DNA of 26,998 nucleotides, taken from positions 1 to 26,998 of IMG/VR virus record IMGVR_UViG_3300017746_000114. One strand, 5' to 3'. Source of the DNA: a virus. Each line of letters opens with the position of its first letter. The first letter of the stretch is position 1. Under the pieces are notes generated by a model, which saw only the letters and a program-made list of their open reading frames with translations, was not told the DNA's origin and ran no database searches. A program made the position numbers and the translations under genes. Positions 17,901 through 24,508 of the stretch are shown one piece after another.

Positions 17901-20141
17901 TCAGGTAACGGCAATCAATTAGCTTTTACTGCTGTAGACTATGCTGTCGATGGTGGAGGATGGACTTTTAATATAGGTGCTGAAGGAACTATAAATCAGT
18001 TTTATGGGGCTGAAGACTACTACGGACCAATAAACTTGCCGACACTATCAGAAGCTATATCATTAAACAACGGGACAACAGCTCAATGGTACATTGGAAA
18101 TGACAACGGTGTTTCTTCAGGCACAATGGGTGTGGCAAACACAGCTATAACAGAATTTAATGGAGTTGATCTAAATCAAGGCAACGTATTACAAGGTACA
18201 GACGAAATAACTACAGCTCAAAATAAAGTTCATGTTATGCATCCTGGCGGCACTACTAGTAGCGGTATAATCACTCAAGACATAACAAGCGACACCGCTT
18301 TAGTTCATGGCAACTGGTATTTGATAGATGTAGAGTACACGCCTTCTTTAAACCCAGGATTTGAATTAAATAATTATGGTTACGGCATATACATACAGCA
18401 TGTTTTTCAACCGTTTACTGCCGGTACTTCTAGTGGTACAAACGGAGTTCAACACTTATATTCTTCTATACCTGGAACATCAACGCCACTGCCAAATGGC
18501 TACATAGGTAGAGCAAATCACCACATGGATGGTCTTAGACTAGTCCCTATGGAGACAGGCGAATACGGCGGTGGCGAGTATGCTTTTAGAGGTGTTTTTC
18601 AGTTTGATGAATTGTCTGAAATGGCGGTTCATAATTCTGTTAGAATACAGTTTTGGAACATCGAAGTTGTATTAAATAGAATAAACTTCATAGATATAAC
18701 TTTACCTGAAAACAATAGTAGTATACCTGAAGGTTGGTCAGCTAACGTACTGCCTAATACTCAACCTGTACATGCTCTTCAAGAAAATAGAGTTTACTAC
18801 GGTAACGGTGGTTATAACTGGAATATTCCTGCTAACTTTGAAGACGCTGAAGACAACACTTTTAAACATATTTTTAACGCAGGTGAAGTAGACTTTTTTG
18901 AAGAGTCTTATACTTTTTCTTTTACGTTTGACAACATAGGCCCTTTTTCTGCCGATCAATTTAACGGAAGCTTTATAGCTGGATTTGTAAGCAACATTAA
19001 CGAGTCAGGGGAAGCTGTAAGACTTGTTGTAGATAATATCAACGAACCAGGACTCTACACTTTTTCTGTAGACTTTTCTAATAATAGTTTTATTACTGTA
19101 AACACTCCTGAAGGATTTACTGGAGACGCTAGTTTAACTGTTGACGCTAGCGCGACAGTAAGCGGCTCAAATAGATTGTTCTTTTATCCTATAGAAGCAA
19201 CAGGAGGTGTGGGTAAGTTAGAAAACGCTTCTGTACAGTCAAACACAAATTTATTTACTGGAGGCTCAATAGACTCTTGGTCTTTTGGAGGGTTTGATCC
19301 TTCTACAGCCACTGAAATATCTTTTGAAGACGGTAACATAGAGCTTAATACTATAGCTGAAACTAACGCTTATGTATCTCAAACTTTATCTGAAGAAATA
19401 CCTAGCGGACAGCAATACGCTTTAGATATAGACTATACTATAGAAAGCGGAGGATTCATAGACGTGTATTATTATAATACAGAAAATCAAGGATTTTTAG
19501 TAAGAATAGGTGATGATGAAATTGAAGTTGGAGACGTCAACTTTACTGACACGCTTACTGTTGGTGATGAAGTTAGAAACGAAGATTCTAGTGATCTTGT
19601 AAATAGTTTAGTTTTAAAGCCTAGCGGAGGAACAATAGCGTCGATTAACAGTATAAAACTTACTCGAGTAAATGCTAACATAGCAGCTGTTCAAACTCTT
19701 TCGTACAGTGAAAGTGTTAAAGGATGGGTTAGTTTTAAGTCTTTTATTCCTGAATCAGGGCTAAGCCTATCTAAAAACTACTACACCTTTAACGAAGGTA
19801 AACTCTATAAACACTATCACGCTGAAGCAAGTATGAACGTTTTTTATAATAATCCTACTGCACCTTCTAGTATTGTAGCTGTTTTTAATGACTCGCCTTC
19901 TATAGTTAAAAACTTTAAAACAATTAACTATGAAGGAACTAGCGGTTGGAGTTTAGAGAACATATACACTAATATGGAGTCTGGCTCGATAAACAACTTT
20001 GTTGAAAAAGAAAACAAATATTTTAATTATATAAAAGGCAACTTTCAAACTAATGATGTTATTGACACTTCAGGATTTAACGTTCAAGGATTAGGATTTG
20101 CAACATTAGTTACAGAGACAAACGAAGAAGCTCCAGAGTAA
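11922..20141 (+). CDS. Giant tail stabilisation / muzzle-like protein (2739 aa)
   Basis: This is the largest gene in the window. The N-terminus (FVRGKMNKDLDERLIPNGEY, residues 8-27) and recurring blocks such as FPRFTYRYKYADGEYSAFGP, YQVGVVFGDEYGRETPV and YFKFYVKETSGEYYNALM match stabilisation proteins (P22 gp10-type) of uncultured marine podoviruses. Another conserved block at about residues 1423-1505 contains FCEDKVLRILANKDAIF and RAYFADKQRRAIMRLSMDGL. A family-typical C-terminal region lies near residue 2600 (KGWVSFKSFIPESGLSL). It probably forms the outer tail assembly below the ring proteins, like the crAss muzzle. From about residue 1620 to 2584 there are extra beta-sandwich-like stretches, which explain much of the unusual length. 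No in-frame stop or frameshift is seen over 8.2 kb. It contains no recognised enzyme domain. Confidence 0.85.
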   Translation: MPEIKNTFVRGKMNKDLDERLIPNGEYREALNVEISTSEDSDVGTAQNIVGNKRIDKLFNGNFAISSNDFTCIGSIADEKENKLYWFITSANKDIILEWDEENQYSSLVFVDTKKKVKGATLKFPSKTITGINIVDEFLMWTDGVNEPKKINIKNCKLGTTSVNQHTLLFVNGASVGDIEEEHVTVIKKRPSTAPFIKINHTDSVEEKSLFENVFPRFTYRYKYADGEYSAFGPFTAPIISAKYSKAYNSSNFYDIKEGYNTAMYNTIKSLEIMDFVPHDIPKDVVQVDILYKQDDSNVVYSVAKIKNTDPEFSAKGSGLGVQLLQPIDDVNRYRNLGKYVLNTENIYAAVPENQLLRVYDNVPRKAIAQEVVGNRLVYANYTQGYNIDQDVKVYANYEKRNVKQSFETGGIQSVKSQRDYQVGVVFGDEYGRETPVITSSEGSIKIPFTDDDIVNGVVSTKAINIKAKMSSYAPDWASYFKFYVKETSGEYYNALMTAAFIPGSDTEFDNKEEHLWLAFNSSDINKIQEDSYLVLKRTIGANGGTINYENKYKVIDVKAEAPESIAYNYFDLCSQLNNDLQLNDGGTDGSIMQEHQFRIDQTVDKIKIDVDSYLALGHSPIPSSDGENASTETSNNIYISWKLEDTNDATFTHSKKYKVSSVSTVSGAYVLGLANKITPGDAKLASAAANKAINTATGSLDANLTFLVERKDKREGEDFSGKFFVKIKIDELILQALVNKQVEVHNNKFISSSADVLWLASIQDSSNELDGVLNTNPYANNPDTTVQELISAADDELADASSHWSDILSETGPTFFIDSMYLTDSNPSDSYYAKESGQGWRGNPVSYPKVVWNNTTDIPWSPNVISTEQQYDVDNFSASNVMNGLPGIVTTNTDYIEGGSKQWKQDSVFDVSFEDSYGEETGKVFMHISFLAPGKNLHSSNWTDNSGLATSTATGLQSLAKDTQGIWGGGFFIKDGFYVEFEGNYDQTNSAIGMPAPGPGIGKGYDLNYRELHERQWDPTFNVNGDPDGVIKEFIENIKIGSKFKFSNDTTNDLYTILNVNVKRIYNHTSWRTRHQHVAGVPYLDGKSVEEKALVWAADTTNVENGDALKAAIEAFGKANNRRVCYIIELDKDPTGASSSFNPVQGGSGFPDADTPTTIEFVDEKTQALSALKINTPAVFETKPKQSADLNIFYEASEAIPLLLDVDSAEMFCPRGSRIEFPNLPAARYGKKQITQNVYVRQWNLDGDQLHFLVRHENNAQTFGFNYLNANQDIIDYSNQEVRFYRPDGGYTTAIIGQSYTDQQNEFDAGYRVIFNVSKFVDTGVDFGLSWNNCISFGNGIESNRIRDDFNAPFILNGARASSTIEEPYSEENRKYGLIYSGIYNSTNGVNNLNQFIQAEKITKDVNPTYGSIQKLYTRDSDLVAFCEDKVLRILANKDAIFNADGNPQLVATENVLGQVNPFVGDFGISKNPESFAKESYRAYFADKQRRAIMRLSMDGLTPISDAGMKDFFRDNMLNAGKILGTYDEYKKQYNVTILNPSFNNILANSYISEGVDVTPVTSTNEIVENAGLNGGVDYNFGGTISDYYSQYQYLNNTGFRAEATITRFPAISTEFYQQFVEGQEAITGVTGQEGIQDQDAAFPEFFSGGSFDGERMYSYRNTTNDGNAFYPEGTGYNSGFEAMLARFTSDSPTALIPLDDAINPAIASTDGFGITGNFKTNRIFWSDTEGTISYSWAGFNFSHDYYDGINFTNSSYNDDGILAGILLPGYVSAGSTIPNDYVAPPVLAANPTANNMTIFNGEEIKIVVKYTTDLGTISDYDPTIEIRLRDGSGQFVNNSTLRDSSNIPSGAPAGLEAATNTNPYTTFFADEQLFDTSNVNAYGYQANNALVITEIDTAENEETELAVSVQYKFVEEMAPTVCVDSLNVDVRVGIGDYRETVTITAVEIYKMTAIQDLGQSFVQGQEQIDPVTGQPFIQAAEAVPGVYGNPNSGNGNQLAFTAVDYAVDGGGWTFNIGAEGTINQFYGAEDYYGPINLPTLSEAISLNNGTTAQWYIGNDNGVSSGTMGVANTAITEFNGVDLNQGNVLQGTDEITTAQNKVHVMHPGGTTSSGIITQDITSDTALVHGNWYLIDVEYTPSLNPGFELNNYGYGIYIQHVFQPFTAGTSSGTNGVQHLYSSIPGTSTPLPNGYIGRANHHMDGLRLVPMETGEYGGGEYAFRGVFQFDELSEMAVHNSVRIQFWNIEVVLNRINFIDITLPENNSSIPEGWSANVLPNTQPVHALQENRVYYGNGGYNWNIPANFEDAEDNTFKHIFNAGEVDFFEESYTFSFTFDNIGPFSADQFNGSFIAGFVSNINESGEAVRLVVDNINEPGLYTFSVDFSNNSFITVNTPEGFTGDASLTVDASATVSGSNRLFFYPIEATGGVGKLENASVQSNTNLFTGGSIDSWSFGGFDPSTATEISFEDGNIELNTIAETNAYVSQTLSEEIPSGQQYALDIDYTIESGGFIDVYYYNTENQGFLVRIGDDEIEVGDVNFTDTLTVGDEVRNEDSSDLVNSLVLKPSGGTIASINSIKLTRVNANIAAVQTLSYSESVKGWVSFKSFIPESGLSLSKNYYTFNEGKLYKHYHAEASMNVFYNNPTAPSSIVAVFNDSPSIVKNFKTINYEGTSGWSLENIYTNMESGSINNFVEKENKYFNYIKGNFQTNDVIDTSGFNVQGLGFATLVTETNEEAPE
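18681..19673 (+). other. C-terminal pair of jelly-roll-like modules in the giant tail protein
   Basis: Residues 2254-2584 read as two consecutive beta-sandwich modules. The first ends near residue 2439 (KLENASVQS). The second starts NLFTGGSIDSWSFGGF and ends INSIKLTRVN, with YVSQTLSEEIPSGQQYALDI between, which is the classic CBM4/9-like layout. A third, looser candidate lies upstream at about residues 2010-2250 (nt 17950-18670). Such modules are typical glycan-binding or decoration domains on phage tails. The assignment is by pattern only. Confidence 0.5.
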
Positions 20142-20151
20142 AAGATAAATT

Positions 20152-21366
20152 ATGGATAAGAAGATAATTACAATACTAAACATTGACATTTCTGACATAT
20201 TAGAGACTGGCGCTGTTCGTCAGTTTGAGGTTAGAGGAGACGTTGGCTCTAAATTTCAAATAATAGTTTCTAATAACTCTAGACAGTTTTATAACTTTTC
20301 TACAAATACGTTTACCGAAAGCTTTACTATAAGCTCTGTTTCTAATATAACAATGAGTTCTACTATATACAGTGGCTTTATAAAGTTTCCTGCTGTTGCC
20401 GGCGCAAGCTACAACGTCTTGCTAATACCAGATACTGATACTACTACAACTAGTAGCGGCAGCGTAATAAACAAAAGAATAAATCAACTAGGTAATACTA
20501 CAGTAACATTTGCTTTAATAGACACTACAAATCCTGGTAAGTATAAAACTTTTCCTAGTAGCGTAACGTCTACAGGTTCTCCTGCTAGTACAACTTCTAC
20601 ACCTGTTTCAATAGATTGGACAGTAGAAAACGTAGACACTGACGCTGATGGTTTTGGGTTTTTTACTGTTATTGATTCTAGAGCTTACAGCGACAAATCG
20701 TTTAAAACTATAAAAACACATACTGTAAACGGATCAACTAGCAGTTCTTTTACCGTTATTTTAGACGACATTTCTGATATTACTTTGGGATCTGTTCTTG
20801 TTGGCGTAAGTAGCGGCTCTTTAAATGGAACGCCTGTTATAAAACTTATAGATACAGCTACTAAGCAGATTACTTTAAGCGGCACGTCAGGCCAATCATT
20901 TGCAGATGGTATAACTCTAACGTTTCACACGGCTTCAGCTCCGTCAATACAAGTCGCGACAGGATTAGGTTTTACGTTAAGTACACTTGGCCTTAAAGCT
21001 ATTACTTCACCTACAACTACCGTAAGAGGTTCTCATGTTAACGCAACCACTATAAATTTAAACGGCACTTATCACATTTCAGGAGGTAACGAAGTAAGGT
21101 ACGTAGGCACAAACGTAGATAATTCTTCTACAAACACAGTAACAAGCGTTAGCGCTAGCGCAACACAAGGCTCGATGATAGTAACTCATCCGCAAACATT
21201 TTCAGGAGGAGAAACTCTTACGTTTAGACCTGTTGACGAAAGAACAGTTACTTTTTCAGACACGTCTAGATTTACAGGAACTGTAACTATAGATCAATAT
21301 CCTTCAGAAGATGTAACAGTATACTTAGATCTAGCTACTTTAATAGCTCAAGGATCAGCATCGTAA
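20152..21366 (+). CDS. Beta-rich tail/virion structural protein (404 aa)
   Basis: The gene starts ten bases after the giant protein. The first 95 residues form a compact strand-rich block (FEVRGDVGSKFQIIVSNNS, then FIKFPAVAGASYNVLLIP) that I recognise from virion proteins of uncultured marine phages. The rest is very rich in Thr, Ser and Val. Two similar beta segments appear, around residues 206-258 (ending FADGITLTFHTA) and 325-358 (ending FSGGETLTF), suggesting repeated small domains. There is no Cys and little charge. Position and composition suggest a tail, fibre or surface-decoration subunit, probably trimeric. No receptor-binding or enzymatic motif can be named. Confidence 0.75.
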   Translation: MDKKIITILNIDISDILETGAVRQFEVRGDVGSKFQIIVSNNSRQFYNFSTNTFTESFTISSVSNITMSSTIYSGFIKFPAVAGASYNVLLIPDTDTTTTSSGSVINKRINQLGNTTVTFALIDTTNPGKYKTFPSSVTSTGSPASTTSTPVSIDWTVENVDTDADGFGFFTVIDSRAYSDKSFKTIKTHTVNGSTSSSFTVILDDISDITLGSVLVGVSSGSLNGTPVIKLIDTATKQITLSGTSGQSFADGITLTFHTASAPSIQVATGLGFTLSTLGLKAITSPTTTVRGSHVNATTINLNGTYHISGGNEVRYVGTNVDNSSTNTVTSVSASATQGSMIVTHPQTFSGGETLTFRPVDERTVTFSDTSRFTGTVTIDQYPSEDVTVYLDLATLIAQGSAS

Positions 21367-21376
21367 TATATACACT

Positions 21377-21703
21377 ATGGTAAGAATAAGAATAAGTACA
21401 GCAAATCAAAACGTATCAGTTCAAGTAGGTGATCATGCTTACTATTCTACTGAAGATGCAGGAGGCAACTTAAGTGCACCTATACACATAGGTGAAATAA
21501 TAAGTGTTGCGCCTAGCTATATAGATGTAGAAGGCTTTGGCAACGGCGTGTCTAATCAAGACTATATAATGTTTAAGAAAAACAACCAAGTAAACAAGTC
21601 TGGAATAAAAGGATATTATTCTGAATTTAAGTTTACAACAAGCTCTACTGCTCCTCAAGAGTTATTTTCGGTAGGGTCTGAAGTGGTTGAAAGCAGTAAA
21701 TAA
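21377..21703 (+). CDS. Small beta-rich virion-associated protein (108 aa)
   Basis: This protein starts ten bases after the preceding gene and consists almost wholly of predicted beta strands (MVRIRISTANQNVSVQVGDHAYY, IGEIISVAPSYIDVEGF). A conserved-looking C-terminal block follows, including IKGYYSEFKF and ending GSEVVESSK. I recall small proteins of this design, with the same C-terminal SSK ending, between tail and internal-protein genes of uncultured marine phages; no function is known to me. It may be a small tail or adaptor subunit. It lacks membrane segments and catalytic motifs. The start has an AT-rich leader (TAATATATACACT) without Shine-Dalgarno. Confidence 0.75.
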   Translation: MVRIRISTANQNVSVQVGDHAYYSTEDAGGNLSAPIHIGEIISVAPSYIDVEGFGNGVSNQDYIMFKKNNQVNKSGIKGYYSEFKFTTSSTAPQELFSVGSEVVESSK

Positions 21704-21744
21704 CTGCTGTAAAATGTAACTATAAATAGATAAAATATAATATT
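21704..21744 (+). promoter_or_regulatory. AT-rich intergenic leader before the ejection-protein genes
   Basis: Forty-one bases, nearly all A and T, separate the beta-rich genes from the ejection-protein genes. They contain TATAAATA (21721-21728) and TATAATATT just before the start. Either could be a phage or host promoter core, and this is among the longest hairpin-free gaps in the window. In DNA this AT-rich such matches arise often by chance, and TATAAATA also occurs inside genes, so only a leader role is reasonably supported. Confidence 0.25.
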
Positions 21745-22863
21745 ATGGCAATAAAAGGTTTAAAATCACCTTTCAAGAAAAAAGCTAGTCCGTTAAAGAT
21801 GGAGCCTTTTACGGCTATTCAGCTTGGAACGGCGGTATTAGGTTATTTTGGAAAGCGTAAAGCTAGAAAAAGAATGGCTAAACAAAACCGTGATGCTCAA
21901 GCTCGTTTAGAAGAAATGAGAGAGCAATATATGGATTTAGAATTTACAAACCCTTACGCTGGTCTACAAAGTCCTTACGAAAACATGCAGAACCAATACG
22001 CTGGTTTAGAAAACCAATACGCCGGCTTGCAAAACGTTTATGAAGGAGCGGAAAATATATACGAAGATCTTAGAGTAGATACAAGAGCAGCGGACTTTGC
22101 CAGACAACAATCACAGCAATCTCAAGCAAACATATTAAGCAATTTAGGTGGTGTGGCTGGCGCTAGCGGTATTGGAGGTTTAGCTCAAAGTTTAGCTATG
22201 GCTGGCACTCAACAAGCACAACAATCTGCGGCTAGCATATCACAACAAGAAAGAGCAAATCAAATGGCAGAAAGAGGTCAAGCAGCTAACTTACAAGCGG
22301 CTAGATTAGGTGAAACCTCTAGACTTGAAGGTGTGCAAGCTGGTGAAAGAGCTAGGCTGCAAGGTCTTACTGCAACAGAAGCCTCTAGAATTGACGAGAT
22401 GCAACGATCTGGAAGATTCCAAACAGATATGCTTAGAAGAAAAGGCCAACAATACGTAGAGCAACAAGAACAAAACCGTATAGCTCAAATGTACGGCTTG
22501 TCAGCAGACACAGCAACATCTACAATGCAAGGTTTAAATCAAGCTAGAGCAGATCAATCTGCAGCGTTCGGACAAATGTTTAGTGCTTTTGGTAGCGCTT
22601 ACGCTGGTGGTGAGTTTGACTTTTTAAAAGGCCCATCAACTTCCAATTTAACAATGGCGCAAGGATCAACTTTACCTGGAAATACGCTTGACTCATCATA
22701 CATGTCTCCTACTTATGGCTCAAATCCTATTTTTACAAATGACTTTGGACCTCAAGATCTGGAAATTCCAATATACGGAGTAGAAAGCGGCACAGAAGTT
22801 AACGTAAGTGGGTATCCATCGTATTTAAACCAAAGTAGCCCATTTTCTAAAAAGAAAAAATAA
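21745..22863 (+). CDS. Internal virion / ejection protein with Tyr heptapeptide repeats
   Basis: This 372-residue protein opens with a basic segment (residues 6-18) and a short hydrophobic stretch (FTAIQLGTAVLGYFG, 22-36). A charged helix, a six-copy heptapeptide repeat (69-110) and a Gly/Ala/Gln-rich region (NLGGVAGASGIGGLAQSLAMAG, 131-152) follow. Then comes a long Arg/Glu/Gln helical section to about 260 and a low-complexity C-terminus ending SPFSKKKK. This is the design of T7 gp14-like and uncultured marine phage internal proteins, which are ejected to help form a channel through the outer envelope. The role is inferred from composition and position. Its stop overlaps the next start as TAATG, so the two are probably translated together. 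Confidence 0.8.
   Translation: MAIKGLKSPFKKKASPLKMEPFTAIQLGTAVLGYFGKRKARKRMAKQNRDAQARLEEMREQYMDLEFTNPYAGLQSPYENMQNQYAGLENQYAGLQNVYEGAENIYEDLRVDTRAADFARQQSQQSQANILSNLGGVAGASGIGGLAQSLAMAGTQQAQQSAASISQQERANQMAERGQAANLQAARLGETSRLEGVQAGERARLQGLTATEASRIDEMQRSGRFQTDMLRRKGQQYVEQQEQNRIAQMYGLSADTATSTMQGLNQARADQSAAFGQMFSAFGSAYAGGEFDFLKGPSTSNLTMAQGSTLPGNTLDSSYMSPTYGSNPIFTNDFGPQDLEIPIYGVESGTEVNVSGYPSYLNQSSPFSKKKK
21949..22074 (+). repeat. Six tandem 21-bp units encoding a Tyr-centred heptapeptide
   Basis: Residues 69-110 of the internal protein read NPYAGLQ, SPYENMQ, NQYAGLE, NQYAGLQ, NVYEGAE, NIYEDLR. All six units share Tyr at position 3 and Gln, Glu or Arg at position 7, and four have Leu or Met at position 6. 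Units three and four are nearly identical in DNA, with mostly synonymous changes, pointing to recent duplication. The array precedes the conserved ADFARQQSQQ segment. Confidence 0.85.
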
Positions 22864-24503
22864 TGGCAAAGAAACAAGATAAAAACAAAGGCTTAATGTC
22901 ACAAGATTTTTTAGGTGACATAAATGATATGGTTAATCAACCTTCTGGTAAAGGCTTATATGAAAAGTTAGCTAGATTTGAAAGACAAAAAGCGTTGCAA
23001 CCTCTAGCTGATCAAGCAGTATTTTCTGCAGGCTTAAAACCTGTTGTGCAAAGAATTAAAGAAGCTGAAGATCAAATAAAAGCTAGTATGACTGCTTATA
23101 TTGCTGCTAATCCTGATATAGACGACTCTTTGTTGTTTGACGGCACGTCTGACATAGTAACAGGCACTATGAAACAAAATAGTGACGAGTATAGAAAGCT
23201 AAGCAGACAAATAGCTTTTTTAGATCCTTCTAGCGCTAAATACGATACTATAGTTAACAAGATGAACAAAATCAACTCTACGACTGCTCAGTTTAGAGAT
23301 GACAATAAGAAGTTGCTAGCTATAAGAAACCTAATGAAAGAAGAAGACAGAGTAAATAAAATTTCAGGAGGTAATAAGCCTTTTGAGCAAGCTATGTACG
23401 ATGACATATTGACAGGAAAAAACAAAGATAGATTTCAAGATATTGACGGGCAACTACACTACGTGCTTAATGGAGAAAAAAAGGCTATAAAAGATATAGA
23501 CGCCGGTGGACCAACAATGGAAAACGATGTAGCGTTTGTAGGGGCTAACACTCTTTTAAACACCGTAAGAGACATGGAAAGTTTAAATCAACAAGACTTG
23601 ATGTTTAAGATAAACAACATGTATAACGCAGAAGGTTTTGGCAACGCTGGAATAAAGTCTTTAATGTTTGATGGTATAAATGTAGATCTTAAGTCTCCAC
23701 ACAGCCCTAACGGAGCAATGTTTAACACGTTTAGCTGGTGGGAATCCTTATACAAAGACTTAGGTATTGAAGGCGATCAAGCTGCTCAAGCGTTAATTCA
23801 AAAGCAAATCAAAGAAAAAGGTGTCACAAGTATACTTAAAGGCGTACCGTTTAAGCCACCTATTTCTGGAGAATCTAACATAAATGTTCGAGATCATTTT
23901 ACTAAGTGGTACGCTGGGAAATTAACAGAGGTTCACGAGGAAATGCAGAAACAAAAACTTGTTGAGGCTGGTCTTCTACCTGAAGAACCAGCAGAAGAAG
24001 CTAACGACTTAATAAAAGCTCTTATGCCTCAGCCAAACCAAAGCACTAGCACGCAAGCATCGCCAGGTGGTGGCGCCGTTTCAGTAGACGAAGCTGTAGA
24101 AGATGAGCAAGTTTCAAGCGAGGGAGTAGAAGTGGTTGACAGCAAGCCTTTCGGTAGAGACGAGGTCATAACTTTAGAAGGTATAACTGAAAAAGAATAC
24201 AAGGATTATCGTAGTATACCTACTTTCTTCAAGTCTGAGGAGCAAAAAAAGCTAAAGCAAAAAGTAGAAGAAGCTTTTAAAAAAGCTAAAGAAAAAGGCG
24301 GTAGAAAACTTAATTCTAAAAAAAAAGATAACAAACCAGTAGTAAACACTAACGAAGATCTTAGTCTTAGTTCAGAAGCTGAGGCTGAAATGAATACCTA
24401 TAGAACTGCTGGAGAACTACAAGAAGCTTACGAAAATGGTGAAATAAAAAGCCCTGATCTAATTAAATGGGTTGAGCTTAATATAAATAACAAAGCTGTT
24501 TAA
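22863..24503 (+). CDS. Internal virion protein, probable ejection protein (546 aa)
   Basis: The start overlaps the upstream stop by one base (TAATG). Residues 1-170 are mostly helical and charged (YEKLARFERQKALQPLADQA, KMNKINSTTAQFRDDNKKLL). Residues 190-360 are mixed and more globular (WWESLYKDLGI near 295). From residue 370 a Glu/Ser/Gln-rich linker leads to a Lys-rich stretch (KKAKEKGGRKLNSKKKDNK, about 467-485) and a short helical end. The layout and place between two other ejection-type proteins suggest a T7 gp15-like internal core component, though sequence identity to T7 cannot be claimed. No signal peptide, membrane helix or catalytic motif is visible. Function by context only. Confidence 0.75.
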   Translation: MAKKQDKNKGLMSQDFLGDINDMVNQPSGKGLYEKLARFERQKALQPLADQAVFSAGLKPVVQRIKEAEDQIKASMTAYIAANPDIDDSLLFDGTSDIVTGTMKQNSDEYRKLSRQIAFLDPSSAKYDTIVNKMNKINSTTAQFRDDNKKLLAIRNLMKEEDRVNKISGGNKPFEQAMYDDILTGKNKDRFQDIDGQLHYVLNGEKKAIKDIDAGGPTMENDVAFVGANTLLNTVRDMESLNQQDLMFKINNMYNAEGFGNAGIKSLMFDGINVDLKSPHSPNGAMFNTFSWWESLYKDLGIEGDQAAQALIQKQIKEKGVTSILKGVPFKPPISGESNINVRDHFTKWYAGKLTEVHEEMQKQKLVEAGLLPEEPAEEANDLIKALMPQPNQSTSTQASPGGGAVSVDEAVEDEQVSSEGVEVVDSKPFGRDEVITLEGITEKEYKDYRSIPTFFKSEEQKKLKQKVEEAFKKAKEKGGRKLNSKKKDNKPVVNTNEDLSLSSEAEAEMNTYRTAGELQEAYENGEIKSPDLIKWVELNINNKAV

Positions 24504-24508
24504 AATAT

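Noticed and set aside
11922-20141. Possible fusion or assembly error making an 8.2-kb gene
   Set aside because: Conserved family motifs occur at the N-terminus, middle and C-terminus in one frame in the expected order, so the length looks genuine and is due to inserted modules.
21721-21728. TATAAATA, identical to the T4 late-promoter core
   Set aside because: The same string occurs inside genes (for example near 12311 and 13311) and is expected by chance in such AT-rich DNA. No T4-type late regulators are visible here.
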